This document shows positions 9,321-18,293 of a stretch of 64,000 bases of DNA, piece after piece. Within the stretch, counting starts at the first letter, position 1. Each line of letters opens with the position of its first letter. The notes under the pieces are model-generated. The model was not told the DNA's origin, ran no database searches, and saw only the letters and a program-made list of their open reading frames with translations. The DNA comes from Xanthocytophaga agilis (GTDB lineage Bacteria > Bacteroidota > Bacteroidia > Cytophagales > 172606-1): positions 434,001 through 498,000 of the forward strand of contig NZ_JASJOU010000005.1 in NCBI RefSeq assembly GCF_030068605.1, written 5' to 3'. The translations under genes were made by a program, and so were the position numbers.

Positions 9321-9767
9321 AATTAATATTTTAAGTACCCTTTTGAATGAAAACCATTCAAATTTACATATTGATCTCACAATAAGATTGTTACCTTAAC
9401 TTACCCATTCAAAAGGTCGTGTAAGGTTATGTATGACCATTTACAGCATTTTACTACTTTTGCAATCCGGAAATATTTCCAGAACAGAACTCTAAGTCAG
9501 ACAAGTATTTCGTTGAAGAAATAATCATCTGATTACAAGCCGAATGATTTGAAAAAAAGTATTAATCAAGGCATAATCTCACATTGCAGGGTTATTGATC
9601 TTTTTGCATTCTTTCCGGGTTATATGATCAGGCAGTTTGACTATTTCAGGTTTAGTCTACTATTTCTCAGGGAAGAAGCTTGGCTAATCATCAGACAAAA
9701 TGCCTTGTTAATGAGTATAAAAATTCTTTTGTATCAGTGCGTTACATAAAAGCTAATTAGTTAATCT
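9321..9767. other. Intergenic, 447 bases, divergent promoter region
   Basis: The space between the divergent DUF5723 and Smr genes. A 66-codon frame at 9549-9749 has no recognisable domain and an unusual composition, so I do not call it a gene. The stretch 9381-9560 probably holds promoters for both neighbours. No RNA fold was recognised. Confidence 0.55.
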
Positions 9768-10739
9768 ATGAATATTGGGGACAAAGTACGTATGGTTCAC
9801 GGGCGTGAAGAAGGCATCATTGTCGGCTTTACCAAGAATCATATGATAGAAGTAGAAATTGAAGACGGTTTCCGGATTCCGATGTTACGATCAGAGATTG
9901 TTATTATCTCACAGGAAGAGGCTGCCCGGTTTCAGAAAAATCCAGTTACCGAACCAATCAAAAATACATCCAGAGATGTTCTGGCTGATAGAGGAATATT
10001 TCTGGCCTTTATTCCGCTTAATGACATAGGTCTGGCACTCTATTTGATAAACAATACCGATTTTGATATGCCTTATACACTGGGACAGGAGCAGAATGGA
10101 AAATACAAAGGGATCAAAGGTGGTTCACTGGCTCGGAAGTCGTCTGTGAAAATTGATGAATACAGCTCACAAAACTTTGAGAGTTGGGGAGTATTTGTGT
10201 GGCAGTCACTACTATTCCGGGAAGGAATGACATCCTTGCGGGAACCTATGTTGCAACGTATTCGGTTTCGAGCCAATACATTCTTTAAGACGAAGGCCAA
10301 AGCACCTCTGCTGGGAAAAGATGCACATCTCTTCCAGTTGGATACACCAACAGCCTCACAACCTGTTACTATCCAGCCAGACAAGATTGTTGAAAGTTGG
10401 GAAAACAACACTCAGCTTACCACAAACAATCAATCAAAGGCCAATACCGTAAACAAACCTGCCAGTGAAATAGATTTGCATATCGAAAAGCTGACAACGA
10501 ATCTTATTGGCTTAGCCACAGCTGAGATGTTACAGATCCAATTACAGGCCTTCGAAAAAGCACTGGATGCAGCTATTGCACACGGAATGCATGATATTAC
10601 TTTTATCCATGGAGTGGGTAATGGTACCCTACGAAATGAGATTCACCGTAAACTTGGCAAGAATGTGCATGTCCAATACTATGAAGATGCCCAAAAGGAA
10701 AAATTTGGCTATGGTGCGACCAAAGTAAAGCTGAAATAA
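9768..10739 (+). CDS. DUF2027-Smr protein (MutS2-related Smr domain)
   Basis: A 323-residue cytoplasmic protein. The N terminus MNIGDKVRMVHGREEGIIVG starts a small KOW/SH3-like beta barrel, followed by a DUF2027 beta domain (to about residue 180), a linker, and a C-terminal Smr domain (residues about 236-323) with the EIDLHIEKL start and the catalytic/binding motif FIHGVGNGTLRNEI. Smr domains in this context are thought to bind or nick nucleic acid, and MutS2-type Smr proteins have been tied to ribosome rescue. The linker is Asn/Thr-rich. It is followed after 48 bases by an acidic hypothetical gene that probably shares its transcript. Confidence 0.85.
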   Translation: MNIGDKVRMVHGREEGIIVGFTKNHMIEVEIEDGFRIPMLRSEIVIISQEEAARFQKNPVTEPIKNTSRDVLADRGIFLAFIPLNDIGLALYLINNTDFDMPYTLGQEQNGKYKGIKGGSLARKSSVKIDEYSSQNFESWGVFVWQSLLFREGMTSLREPMLQRIRFRANTFFKTKAKAPLLGKDAHLFQLDTPTASQPVTIQPDKIVESWENNTQLTTNNQSKANTVNKPASEIDLHIEKLTTNLIGLATAEMLQIQLQAFEKALDAAIAHGMHDITFIHGVGNGTLRNEIHRKLGKNVHVQYYEDAQKEKFGYGATKVKLK

Positions 10740-10787
10740 CATATATAACTATTTCCATTCTATTTTAAAAAGTATAACCTAACAACA

Positions 10788-11339
10788 ATGTCTACTGACA
10801 ATATTGGATTACAAGCTGAGGAAGTTGCTCGTATCAAGCGACTATGCAAAGAAGCAGGACAGCTCTATATTTTGAATGAAAATGAACCTCAGGGAGAAGA
10901 GTTTGCTCACTTTATCTTTGCAGGAACTCATAAAGGTAAGGAAGTAGTTTTTGACTCTGTCTTATATACACTGCGGTTGCATCATATGAGTGTATTGTAT
11001 GAAAGTGCAGAAGATAAAGCATGTGAAAAATATCCAGAATATAATCGGATTGACCTGGAAGAAGAGGATGATCTGAATAAACATCTTTCAGAAGCCAAGT
11101 TGGAGGAAATTGAACTCTTCAAGGCTGAAATAATGGATGAGTTAGAAGAAACTGAGGAGATAAAAGTACAGGAGTATGTTAATCTTGATCCAGACTTCGA
11201 TTATGGCATAGCATTGGAAGCCTGTCTGAATGTAGAAGAAATCACTCCACAAACTATTGCCCGTTTTGTGAAAGCGTTTACTAACAATACACTAGAGCTG
11301 GATAAGACATTATACAGTTTTAAACACGAAGAAGAATAA
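10788..11339 (+). CDS. Acidic conserved hypothetical protein
   Basis: A 183-residue soluble protein that I do not recognise. It is strongly acidic, with runs such as DLEEEDDLNKHLSEAKLEEI and EIMDELEETEEIK, and ends FKHEEE. It has no signal peptide or membrane segment. The pattern FIFAGTHKGKEVVFDSVLYTLRLHH suggests an alpha/beta globular start. It lies 48 bases after the Smr gene and is followed by a strong terminator, so the two likely form an operon. Confidence 0.7.
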   Translation: MSTDNIGLQAEEVARIKRLCKEAGQLYILNENEPQGEEFAHFIFAGTHKGKEVVFDSVLYTLRLHHMSVLYESAEDKACEKYPEYNRIDLEEEDDLNKHLSEAKLEEIELFKAEIMDELEETEEIKVQEYVNLDPDFDYGIALEACLNVEEITPQTIARFVKAFTNNTLELDKTLYSFKHEEE

Positions 11340-11351
11340 GCGTCTTTTCCT

Positions 11352-11397
11352 AAAATTAAAAGCCTCAGTGAGTCTATCATTGAGGCTTTTAATTTTT
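11352..11397 (+). terminator. Rho-independent terminator after 10788-11339
   Basis: A stem of about 16 bp (11352-11367 with 11381-11397) with a T-rich 3' end lies 12 bases after the stop codon. Confidence 0.85.
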
Positions 11398-11672
11398 ACA
11401 TGAGTCCTCTCGAATTTTGAGTAAAAGGTGTCATTGAAAAAGTAATAAAAAATGTTACAAAGAGAGGTGTGATAACTTCAATCGCGAAAGGTGGTGTAGG
11501 TGCGTTGGCCTTCTTTCTGCCGCGAGGTTGGCCTTTGGCCTTGTGGGCTGAAGGATCGGCAGAAAGTGTCCTTTTTGGCCTACTTTTTTGGACAAGCAAA
11601 AAAGTAGGAGGTCAATGGAAGAGTGATGTAAGGGACTATAAACAAATGTAGAAAGAGAGATTTTCCAAAATT
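11398..11672. repeat. GC-rich non-coding element with an internal hairpin, candidate dispersed repeat
   Basis: This stretch is more GC-rich than its surroundings, carries TTGGCC/GGCCTT repeats and contains a perfect 12-bp hairpin at 11579-11590 / 11597-11608 (CCTACTTTTTTG and its complement). Open frames exist on both strands, but their composition is not protein-like. From memory, similar Arg/Lys/Pro-rich spurious frames around such a hairpin occur in intergenic spaces of other Bacteroidota, so this may be a dispersed element; only one copy is seen here. Confidence 0.45.
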
Positions 11673-11713
11673 AAACCCAAGCCTACATTTTCAAAAACCT
11701 AGGCTTGGGCTTT
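11673..11713 (-). terminator. Probable terminator of the glycosyltransferase gene
   Basis: A 13-bp stem with one mismatch (11673-11685 with 11700-11712) lies downstream of the stop at 11763 on the minus strand. Confidence 0.7.
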
Positions 11714-11762
11714 ACTCATATCCAACATCTGGAATGACTCATGTTATTCATTCATTCAGCTA

Positions 11763-12665
11763 TTACTTCCATAACTGTAATTTGAAGTAGTTAATAAGCT
11801 GTCGTACCGGGCTTGGTTGAAAAAAGCGTTGCAGACCTTTAATAATCTCATCATTTGGCACCAGGTCCCGATCCAGCACCATGGATTTATTGCTTAGTAC
11901 AGTTTCAAACCGTTTGGTTTTAGGAGAATGTGTCCCGGATTCGTCATTACCAATATTCTGTAGTTTGGATATTCGCGGAAACAGACAATAGGCTTGGTGT
12001 TTATAATGAGTGTAACTCCATCGTACTGCCCAGGAATTCACCAAGCCTTTTTGTTGTTTGATTAGCATATACACAAGATCCTTTCCACCTTGCGCGAATC
12101 CTTGTTGTATAGTTTTGTCTTTTAAAAACATTGGATAATCTGTTACCTGCCAGTCAGCCTTGTTCCAGCGGTCAGCCCAGGTGGCCCATCCCCAGGAGGA
12201 TGCTCTGGGCAGTAAATAGACATCTTTTGTATAGCTATCCGGAATAGTGATAGGATAGCTGTATCCTGAAATAGAGAAGACAGAAGGATTATCCTTATAG
12301 ACTTCCAGCGACTCATTCAGAAACACCAGAAAGTCTTCCGCAAACACCATATCATCTTCCAGTACGATAGCTTTGCCATACCGACTCATCACCTGAGAAA
12401 CCCCATCAATCACAGACCGGGCCAATCCCATATTTGTGGGTCTTTCTATTACCATCTTGTTTTTAAACCCTGTCACAGTTTGTATATACTGCCGTACTTG
12501 TCGGACCTGCTCTTCATCATCTGTACTTCTGGCTGCATCTGAGAAAATAAAGATCTCACTAGCAGAAGCTAACTGACAGTTTACCAGTGAAGTAATAGTG
12601 CGTTGTGTATGGATAGGACGATTGTATACAAATAAAACAATAGGAGCCAGTGTATGTATAGCCAT
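11763..12665 (-). CDS. Glycosyltransferase, GT2/GNT-I-like
   Basis: A 300-residue cytoplasmic glycosyltransferase with a GT-A fold. It starts with APIVLFVYNRPIHTQRTI, the nucleotide-sugar strand of GT2/GT13-like enzymes, and carries VLEDDMVFAEDF, in which the acidic triad corresponds to the metal-binding DxD. SSWGWATWADRW is a conserved motif of the sugar-transferase subfamily related to GNT-I. The donor and acceptor are unknown. It lies after the SusD gene on the same strand, but a hairpin-rich gap of 332 bases separates them, so co-transcription is doubtful. Confidence 0.82.
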   Translation of the reverse strand: MAIHTLAPIVLFVYNRPIHTQRTITSLVNCQLASASEIFIFSDAARSTDDEEQVRQVRQYIQTVTGFKNKMVIERPTNMGLARSVIDGVSQVMSRYGKAIVLEDDMVFAEDFLVFLNESLEVYKDNPSVFSISGYSYPITIPDSYTKDVYLLPRASSWGWATWADRWNKADWQVTDYPMFLKDKTIQQGFAQGGKDLVYMLIKQQKGLVNSWAVRWSYTHYKHQAYCLFPRISKLQNIGNDESGTHSPKTKRFETVLSNKSMVLDRDLVPNDEIIKGLQRFFQPSPVRQLINYFKLQLWK

Positions 12666-12997
12666 GAGTACAAATCAACGAATATTGTCCAAAGGTAATA
12701 GAGAATCAGATAAAAGTATCTATCATCTGAAAGCAGCTAGTATTCGATTGATATAAAAATGGGTATAAACAGAAAATGACCGGAACTCAGTTACCACTTG
12801 TTGGTGATCTGAATTCTGGTCATTTTTCTTTTCAGAGAATTTAGATTCTCTTTGATTCTGTATCAGAATATAATCAGGATTTTTATATCGTTTTCAAAAT
12901 ATCAGAATCCTGATCAACCTACAGAGTTATCAGAGTTCTGATTATTTTCTTTTTTAACCAGAATTCTGATAACCCAGATGTATAACTTATGTACCGA
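12666..12997. repeat. Hairpin-rich spacer between susD-like and glycosyltransferase genes
   Basis: A 332-base spacer with several short inverted repeats in a row: 12773-12796 with 12802-12827 (about 20 pairs), 12834-12840 with 12845-12851, a GATTCTG/CAGAAT hairpin near 12853-12869, and three ATCAGAAT-type palindromes at about 12901-12914, 12929-12942 and 12958-12969. No gene was seen. The 12773-12827 hairpin is a plausible terminator for the SusCD operon. Confidence 0.6.
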
Positions 12998-14557
12998 TTA
13001 TTGTCCTATGGATTCATTATACAAGAGTTCACGTGTTGGGATAGCCCACACAAAATCTTCACTGGTATAGGGATCTGTGCCAGCACCCCGTTCTCCTTTT
13101 GGAATATCCATCTTTAACGCCCTCAGATAGTCAATCCGGTCATTTTCACCAAACATTTCAATGAGTCGTTCATCATGAATCATATTTTCGGTAATGTCGG
13201 CACCTGTCACCTCTACATAGGGTCCGCCTACAGTTGTATTCCAGGCTCTTTTGCGCACTACATTTAAATCTTCAGCAGCACCCGACTTGTCTCCAGCTTT
13301 AAACCGGCTGATGGAACGTGTCAAATAGATCTCTGCCAAACGGATAAGTGGCACATTGGTATTAAACTCTTTACCTCCACGATAGTATTTGTAGGGCCAG
13401 ATCGTAGTGATATCTTTCACTTCATTTCTTTCGTCTGTAGCCTGTCCTTCCTTGGCCTTACTTACAGGATATCTTACAGCAAATAATTGTGTAAACCGTT
13501 TGTCTCTTTTGGCAGCTACTTTCAGGGTCGTATCTGTTATCGGATCAGTCATCCAGCCTAGTCGCTTGATAGTACTATTGCTCATGCGTGTTTCTACCCA
13601 ACCACATTGTCCCCAAGGACCTGCAGAATGATTCAGAACAGTTAAATGCATAGGAGCCTGACCCGTTTCATCATAATAAGGCAGATAGAAAACAACCTCT
13701 TTGGCTCTTTCTATAGCACTCTTTGAAAATGCAGCAATAGGGTCTTCAGTCAAATTATATCTGCCTCCATTCTGATCTATGATAAAATCGGCTTCTAGTT
13801 TTGCTTTATCATACTCTCCTCTCTGAAAATAAGCTCTCATCAGCATAGCAGAAGCTGCAAATTTAGAAGCACGCACCTGATAAGATGGATGCATATCATC
13901 TTCATATTCTTCTGGTAATAGATCTTTTGCCTTCTGAAAGTCAGCTACAATCAAATCATATACCTCTTGAGTTGTTCCAATTTTAGGATTCTTTGCTTCT
14001 GCTACAGACTTCGGATACTTAGTAGGCATAGGGATATCTTCTGTATTATTAGCACCACCTGGCACATAGGCATGACCAAAGGTCGTTTCCAACAAGTAAT
14101 AGGAATATGCCCGGATAAAATACAGCTCCCCGACAATACGATTCACATTATCCTGAATGTTCTCTTCACTCTCAGTAGGAAAAGGATTGCCATTGTTTGC
14201 CTCTACAAACTCTAAAGCATTATTTGCCCCTGCAATAGCTCTATAAATCAGCAAAAAGCCTTTGTCTGTGTATTTGTTAAACTCTTTTGTCTTACGCCAG
14301 TAACCCCACTCCGCATTGTTTACCCAATCTACATCATCACCCATACTGGTTTTTACAATGGTGACATCTACCCAAGCCATATTCCAGCTATCACCACTGA
14401 ACAAGGATGCATATAATCCGATAGGTGCTCTTTCAAATTCTTCCACTGTACTCCAGGGAGTTTGTGGAGGCCTTTTTAATTCAAAATACTCTTCTGAACA
14501 ACCGCCTGATGCGAGTAAAAGCCCCAGCGTCAGGCTATAAAGAAGGATCTTTTTCAT
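12998..14557 (-). CDS. SusD/RagB-family nutrient-binding lipoprotein
   Basis: A 519-residue lipoprotein with lipobox SGGC (residues 17-20). It has the TPR-rich SusD fold: SEEYFELKRPPQTPWS at the mature N terminus, RIVGELYFIRAYSYYLLETTFG (the conserved RAYFYF-type helix), ASKFAASAMLMRAYFQRGEYDKA, and the C-terminal R-x-R-A-W and ENDRIDYLRAL regions. SusD proteins cap the TonB-dependent SusC barrel on the cell surface and capture the ligand. It lies 64 bases after the SusC stop. The substrate is unknown; no adjacent carbohydrate-active enzyme was found. Confidence 0.93.
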   Translation of the reverse strand: MKKILLYSLTLGLLLASGGCSEEYFELKRPPQTPWSTVEEFERAPIGLYASLFSGDSWNMAWVDVTIVKTSMGDDVDWVNNAEWGYWRKTKEFNKYTDKGFLLIYRAIAGANNALEFVEANNGNPFPTESEENIQDNVNRIVGELYFIRAYSYYLLETTFGHAYVPGGANNTEDIPMPTKYPKSVAEAKNPKIGTTQEVYDLIVADFQKAKDLLPEEYEDDMHPSYQVRASKFAASAMLMRAYFQRGEYDKAKLEADFIIDQNGGRYNLTEDPIAAFSKSAIERAKEVVFYLPYYDETGQAPMHLTVLNHSAGPWGQCGWVETRMSNSTIKRLGWMTDPITDTTLKVAAKRDKRFTQLFAVRYPVSKAKEGQATDERNEVKDITTIWPYKYYRGGKEFNTNVPLIRLAEIYLTRSISRFKAGDKSGAAEDLNVVRKRAWNTTVGGPYVEVTGADITENMIHDERLIEMFGENDRIDYLRALKMDIPKGERGAGTDPYTSEDFVWAIPTRELLYNESIGQ

Positions 14558-14621
14558 ATAGATAGATAGTTTTCTTTGTTCAAATATTAGTTTAATAAAT
14601 TTTCAATCAACAGGCTTATTG

Positions 14622-17600
14622 CTAAAAGCGAGCAGACAAGCCCAGTATAAATGTTTTTAATTGAGGTATGGTAGCTGTATAGACATAGCCAGCTCCTTCC
14701 GGATCAAAACCAGGATATTTGGTAGAAGTCCAAAGGTTACTGCCTGACACATATATTCTTAGTCCCTGCATATGTATTGTTTTCACTACAGAAGCGGGTA
14801 GTGTATAGCCAACCTGTACATTCCGTAGTCGGATATAATCGCCTTTGTACATTTCCCGGTTGTGGTTTTGCCACTCATCACCAAAGTCGGACACAGCTTC
14901 TCCATTAATGATATAGGTGTTTCCATAGCGGAGTTGTGGATATTTTGCCTGATCTCCGGGCTGGCGCCATGAGTTGTTTATAATATCGGTAAGGAATGTC
15001 TTGGTTTCTCCAGGGACAGTAGCCATTTGCCGATCATAGTCCAGAATATAATTTCCACCAGAGAAGGAGAACATAAAGCTCAGGTCAAAGCCTTTGTACT
15101 GGAAGGTATTGGTAATGCCACCATAATAAGTAGGATCAGCAGACTTACCATTCTGATAAAACTTATTATTGGCAATATTGGTCTTTGTCCCATAAGTAAG
15201 ACTATCTTGTCCTACCTCATTTTTCAATCGCTTTGTTTCTCCTGTTGATTCATACAAGCTTTTGTCAACTACATAAATCATAGGCACACCTGTAGCAGGA
15301 TCTACACCTGCATAATCAGCTACATACCATTCCTGACGTTTATGTCCTTTACGTGATACAGTAGCACCGTTGATGATTCCTTTACCTGTTTTATCAGCTT
15401 CGGGAGTCAGCTTTTTGATAGTGTTTTTATTAAAGGCGATATTAAAGTCTGTAGTCCAGCGAAAGCCACCTTTATCTATATTAGTAGAATGAACTTCGAA
15501 TTCCCAGCCGGCATTTAACATATCACCAATGTTACTCCATACTGTATTGGAGCTTTCATCGTACACATTACCAGGAAACGATCCAGGAGGTGTGACTCCG
15601 GAGGAAGCAGGTACAGGAGAGGGTAATAACATACCTTTTATGTACCGATGATAGTAAGCTACTGAACCATTGATTCGATTATTGAGTAAACCATAATCAA
15701 TACCGATGTCACCACTTTGTGTAGTTTCCCACGTAAGATTGCCCACAGGAATGTTAATAGGCATAGTACCATTTACACCCAATATATCATTGCTACCATA
15801 TTTAAATGTACTATTATAATTGATTACATCTAGTCCTCCCACTACATTCTGATTACCTGTTTCTCCATAGCTTCCCCGAAGTTTCAGGAAGGTATTGCCA
15901 CCAAGAAAAGACATGAAATTTTCTTCAGAAAGTATCCAACCTGCTGATAATGCCAAAAATGTTCCCCAGCGATAATTAGGTGTAAATGCAGAAGTGCCGT
16001 CCCGCCGGGCACTTAGCCCTACCAGATAACGATCTTTGTACTTGTAGTTAGCTCGTCCAAAATAAGCCAAGAGATAACGCTCCCCATTCATACCGCCCCA
16101 CATAGAAAGCATTGATGTAGGGCTACCTATCTCCTGATACTTTCCTATCAATCCCTGTCCGGAGAGAGAACGGCTGTACTGGCTGCTTCGTTGGGCTTCT
16201 GTTCCTGCAACAATATTCAATGAGTGCAGGCCAAACGCTTTATCATAAGTACCATATACATTGTAATTTACACTTCTATATGTAATAGCTTCCTCGTATC
16301 CATAGGAAGAAGGTTTCTGTGATCCATCTAGGCGAATATCACGGCTTTGCCAGAAAATATTGTTACTCTGAATCAGATCTACAGAAACTTCTGACCGAAC
16401 TGATAACCCTTTTATAAAAGGTAGCTGGTAATTCAAAAAGAAGCCTCCCAATGCACGATATTGTTCCAGATTATCTTTCAGATTAGCAGGATCTGCAAAC
16501 GCGGCCGGATTAGAGCCAGAGTAAGCGTTAAAGTATCGGTTAGGATTATCTAGTTCCCGAACAGGAAACCATGGTAAGGCAGTAGTAGTAATACTATTCA
16601 ATCCTCCATTTGGGCTGGATCCTCCACGATAGCTGGTGTTTTGCATTCTGTTATTATTAGTATAAGCAAAACTTAGCTTAGCTCCAATAGTGAAGTTATC
16701 AATAGGGCTGAAATCTATATTAGTTCGTAATGATATACGTTTGAGGCTGTTATTATTCTGAACCCCTTTGTCTTCCCGATAATTACCCGAAAGATAAAAC
16801 GAACCTTTATCAAACCCTCTTGAACTGGAAAGATTATAATCAGAGAATCGCCCGGTCTGGAAAAGCTCATCATACCAATTGGTATTGATTGCCATTGCCT
16901 GTTCACGGGTTAGTTGGGTAAAAGCATAAGGAGAATTGCGATAATAGTCATTCATGGTAAACGTTTTGCCAGAGTTCTTATACATCTCATCCATGATCTG
17001 AAACCATTGACTTGTATTAGCATATCCAATATCCTGAGGAGTACGTGTCAATGTAGAGAAACCTGTTGAATAATTAAAAGTAGTATTTCCTTGTCCTTTC
17101 TTTCCTGTCTTTGTAGTTACTATAATAACACCATTGGAAGCTCTCGATCCATAAATAGCTGTAGCAGCAGCATCCTTTAAGATTTGTATATTCTCAATAT
17201 CATTGGGATTTATTAATGACATAGGACTTTGCCCAGTAGTACCATCACTACGTCCCAATCCACCTGGACTGCTGTAAACAGGCATTCCATCAATAATCCA
17301 TAGAGGGTCTGTACTAGAATTAATAGAACCAACCCCTCGAATCTTGATGACAGTAGGTGATCCTGGTACACCACTGTTAGTTTGGACTGATACACCCGCA
17401 GCCATGCCTTGCAGTCCTGAGTCAAAGGAAGCGGTCGACTTTAATTTGATATCGTCACCATTTACAGTAGCTATTGAGCCAATTACATCCCGTTTCTTCT
17501 GAGTACCATATCCTACCACCACCACTTCACCCAACGACTTCACATCTTCTGCCAGGGCAATAGTCCAGTTGCTGTTTCCTCTCACGGCTACTTCCTGAGT

Positions 17601-18293
17601 CAGATAGCCAATATAGGAGAATACCAGCACGGCGGTTTCATCCGGAACGCTCAACTGAAACCCACCTTCTGCATCTGTAACTGTTCCCTGTGTTGAACCT
17701 TTTACAGTGACACTAACCCCAGGTAAGCCCTCTCCTGCAGTAGAGGTTACTTTTCCTTTTATAGGAATAGCCATCTCCTGAAGAGTCTGTTGGATGCTGC
17801 TGATTTGTATACCCGTATTTCCGGAAGCGGATACCAAAAGAGGAGACTCCAGGGCTGTTTTGCCAGTTATTTTTCGGATGGCACCTTTTTGATCTATCTT
17901 TTCATAAATCACAAAGTCTTTGCCTTCCAGTCTTTCGAAGGTCAGATGCAGAGGAGATAATATCTTTCTGAGTCTGTCTTCAACAGACGAGGCCGAACGC
18001 TGTAAGAGTTTACCATCAACCATTTTGTCCTTTAGCAAGCCTACATTGTAGCTAATATCTATCTGATATTTTGCTTCAATGTCGTTCAGTACATCTATCA
18101 GGGGAATCATTTTTTGCTGATCCAGGCTGGTTTCAGATATAGCTTCATTGACAAGTGCAATTGTCTGCGAACTAACTCGTATGGCATGAGTTGTAGTTAA
18201 AAGCAATACAACTCCAAAATATCGTATAACTTGTCGCATAAGTTGTATAGAAATTAGAGGAATAGAGAATAGATTAGTTACTATATTATTCAT
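14622..18293 (-). CDS. SusC/RagA TonB-linked outer-membrane transporter with STN signalling domain
   Basis: About 1223 residues from the ATG at 18293, which overlaps the anti-sigma stop by eight bases and suggests translational coupling. After a signal peptide come a secretin/TonB N-terminal (STN) domain at about residues 45-125 (DVLNDIEAKYQIDISYNVGL), a carboxypeptidase-D regulatory domain (IKGKVTSTAGEGLPGVSVTV), a plug with the SusC signatures VVVGYGTQKKRDVIGSI and ILKDAAATAIYGSRASNGVI, and a 22-strand barrel ending FILGLSARF. It imports a ligand captured by SusD, powered by TonB. The STN domain allows direct contact with the FecR-like anti-sigma factor next door. Confidence 0.95.
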   Translation of the reverse strand: MNNIVTNLFSIPLISIQLMRQVIRYFGVVLLLTTTHAIRVSSQTIALVNEAISETSLDQQKMIPLIDVLNDIEAKYQIDISYNVGLLKDKMVDGKLLQRSASSVEDRLRKILSPLHLTFERLEGKDFVIYEKIDQKGAIRKITGKTALESPLLVSASGNTGIQISSIQQTLQEMAIPIKGKVTSTAGEGLPGVSVTVKGSTQGTVTDAEGGFQLSVPDETAVLVFSYIGYLTQEVAVRGNSNWTIALAEDVKSLGEVVVVGYGTQKKRDVIGSIATVNGDDIKLKSTASFDSGLQGMAAGVSVQTNSGVPGSPTVIKIRGVGSINSSTDPLWIIDGMPVYSSPGGLGRSDGTTGQSPMSLINPNDIENIQILKDAAATAIYGSRASNGVIIVTTKTGKKGQGNTTFNYSTGFSTLTRTPQDIGYANTSQWFQIMDEMYKNSGKTFTMNDYYRNSPYAFTQLTREQAMAINTNWYDELFQTGRFSDYNLSSSRGFDKGSFYLSGNYREDKGVQNNNSLKRISLRTNIDFSPIDNFTIGAKLSFAYTNNNRMQNTSYRGGSSPNGGLNSITTTALPWFPVRELDNPNRYFNAYSGSNPAAFADPANLKDNLEQYRALGGFFLNYQLPFIKGLSVRSEVSVDLIQSNNIFWQSRDIRLDGSQKPSSYGYEEAITYRSVNYNVYGTYDKAFGLHSLNIVAGTEAQRSSQYSRSLSGQGLIGKYQEIGSPTSMLSMWGGMNGERYLLAYFGRANYKYKDRYLVGLSARRDGTSAFTPNYRWGTFLALSAGWILSEENFMSFLGGNTFLKLRGSYGETGNQNVVGGLDVINYNSTFKYGSNDILGVNGTMPINIPVGNLTWETTQSGDIGIDYGLLNNRINGSVAYYHRYIKGMLLPSPVPASSGVTPPGSFPGNVYDESSNTVWSNIGDMLNAGWEFEVHSTNIDKGGFRWTTDFNIAFNKNTIKKLTPEADKTGKGIINGATVSRKGHKRQEWYVADYAGVDPATGVPMIYVVDKSLYESTGETKRLKNEVGQDSLTYGTKTNIANNKFYQNGKSADPTYYGGITNTFQYKGFDLSFMFSFSGGNYILDYDRQMATVPGETKTFLTDIINNSWRQPGDQAKYPQLRYGNTYIINGEAVSDFGDEWQNHNREMYKGDYIRLRNVQVGYTLPASVVKTIHMQGLRIYVSGSNLWTSTKYPGFDPEGAGYVYTATIPQLKTFILGLSARF

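Noticed and set aside
9549-9749. 66-codon plus-strand frame before the Smr gene
   Set aside because: No domain, no conserved start context; it lies in the divergent promoter region.
11396-11651. Opposing 60-67 codon frames in the GC-rich element
   Set aside because: Low-complexity Arg/Lys/Pro or Trp/Leu-rich sequence on both strands around a hairpin; typical of a repeat, not of genes.
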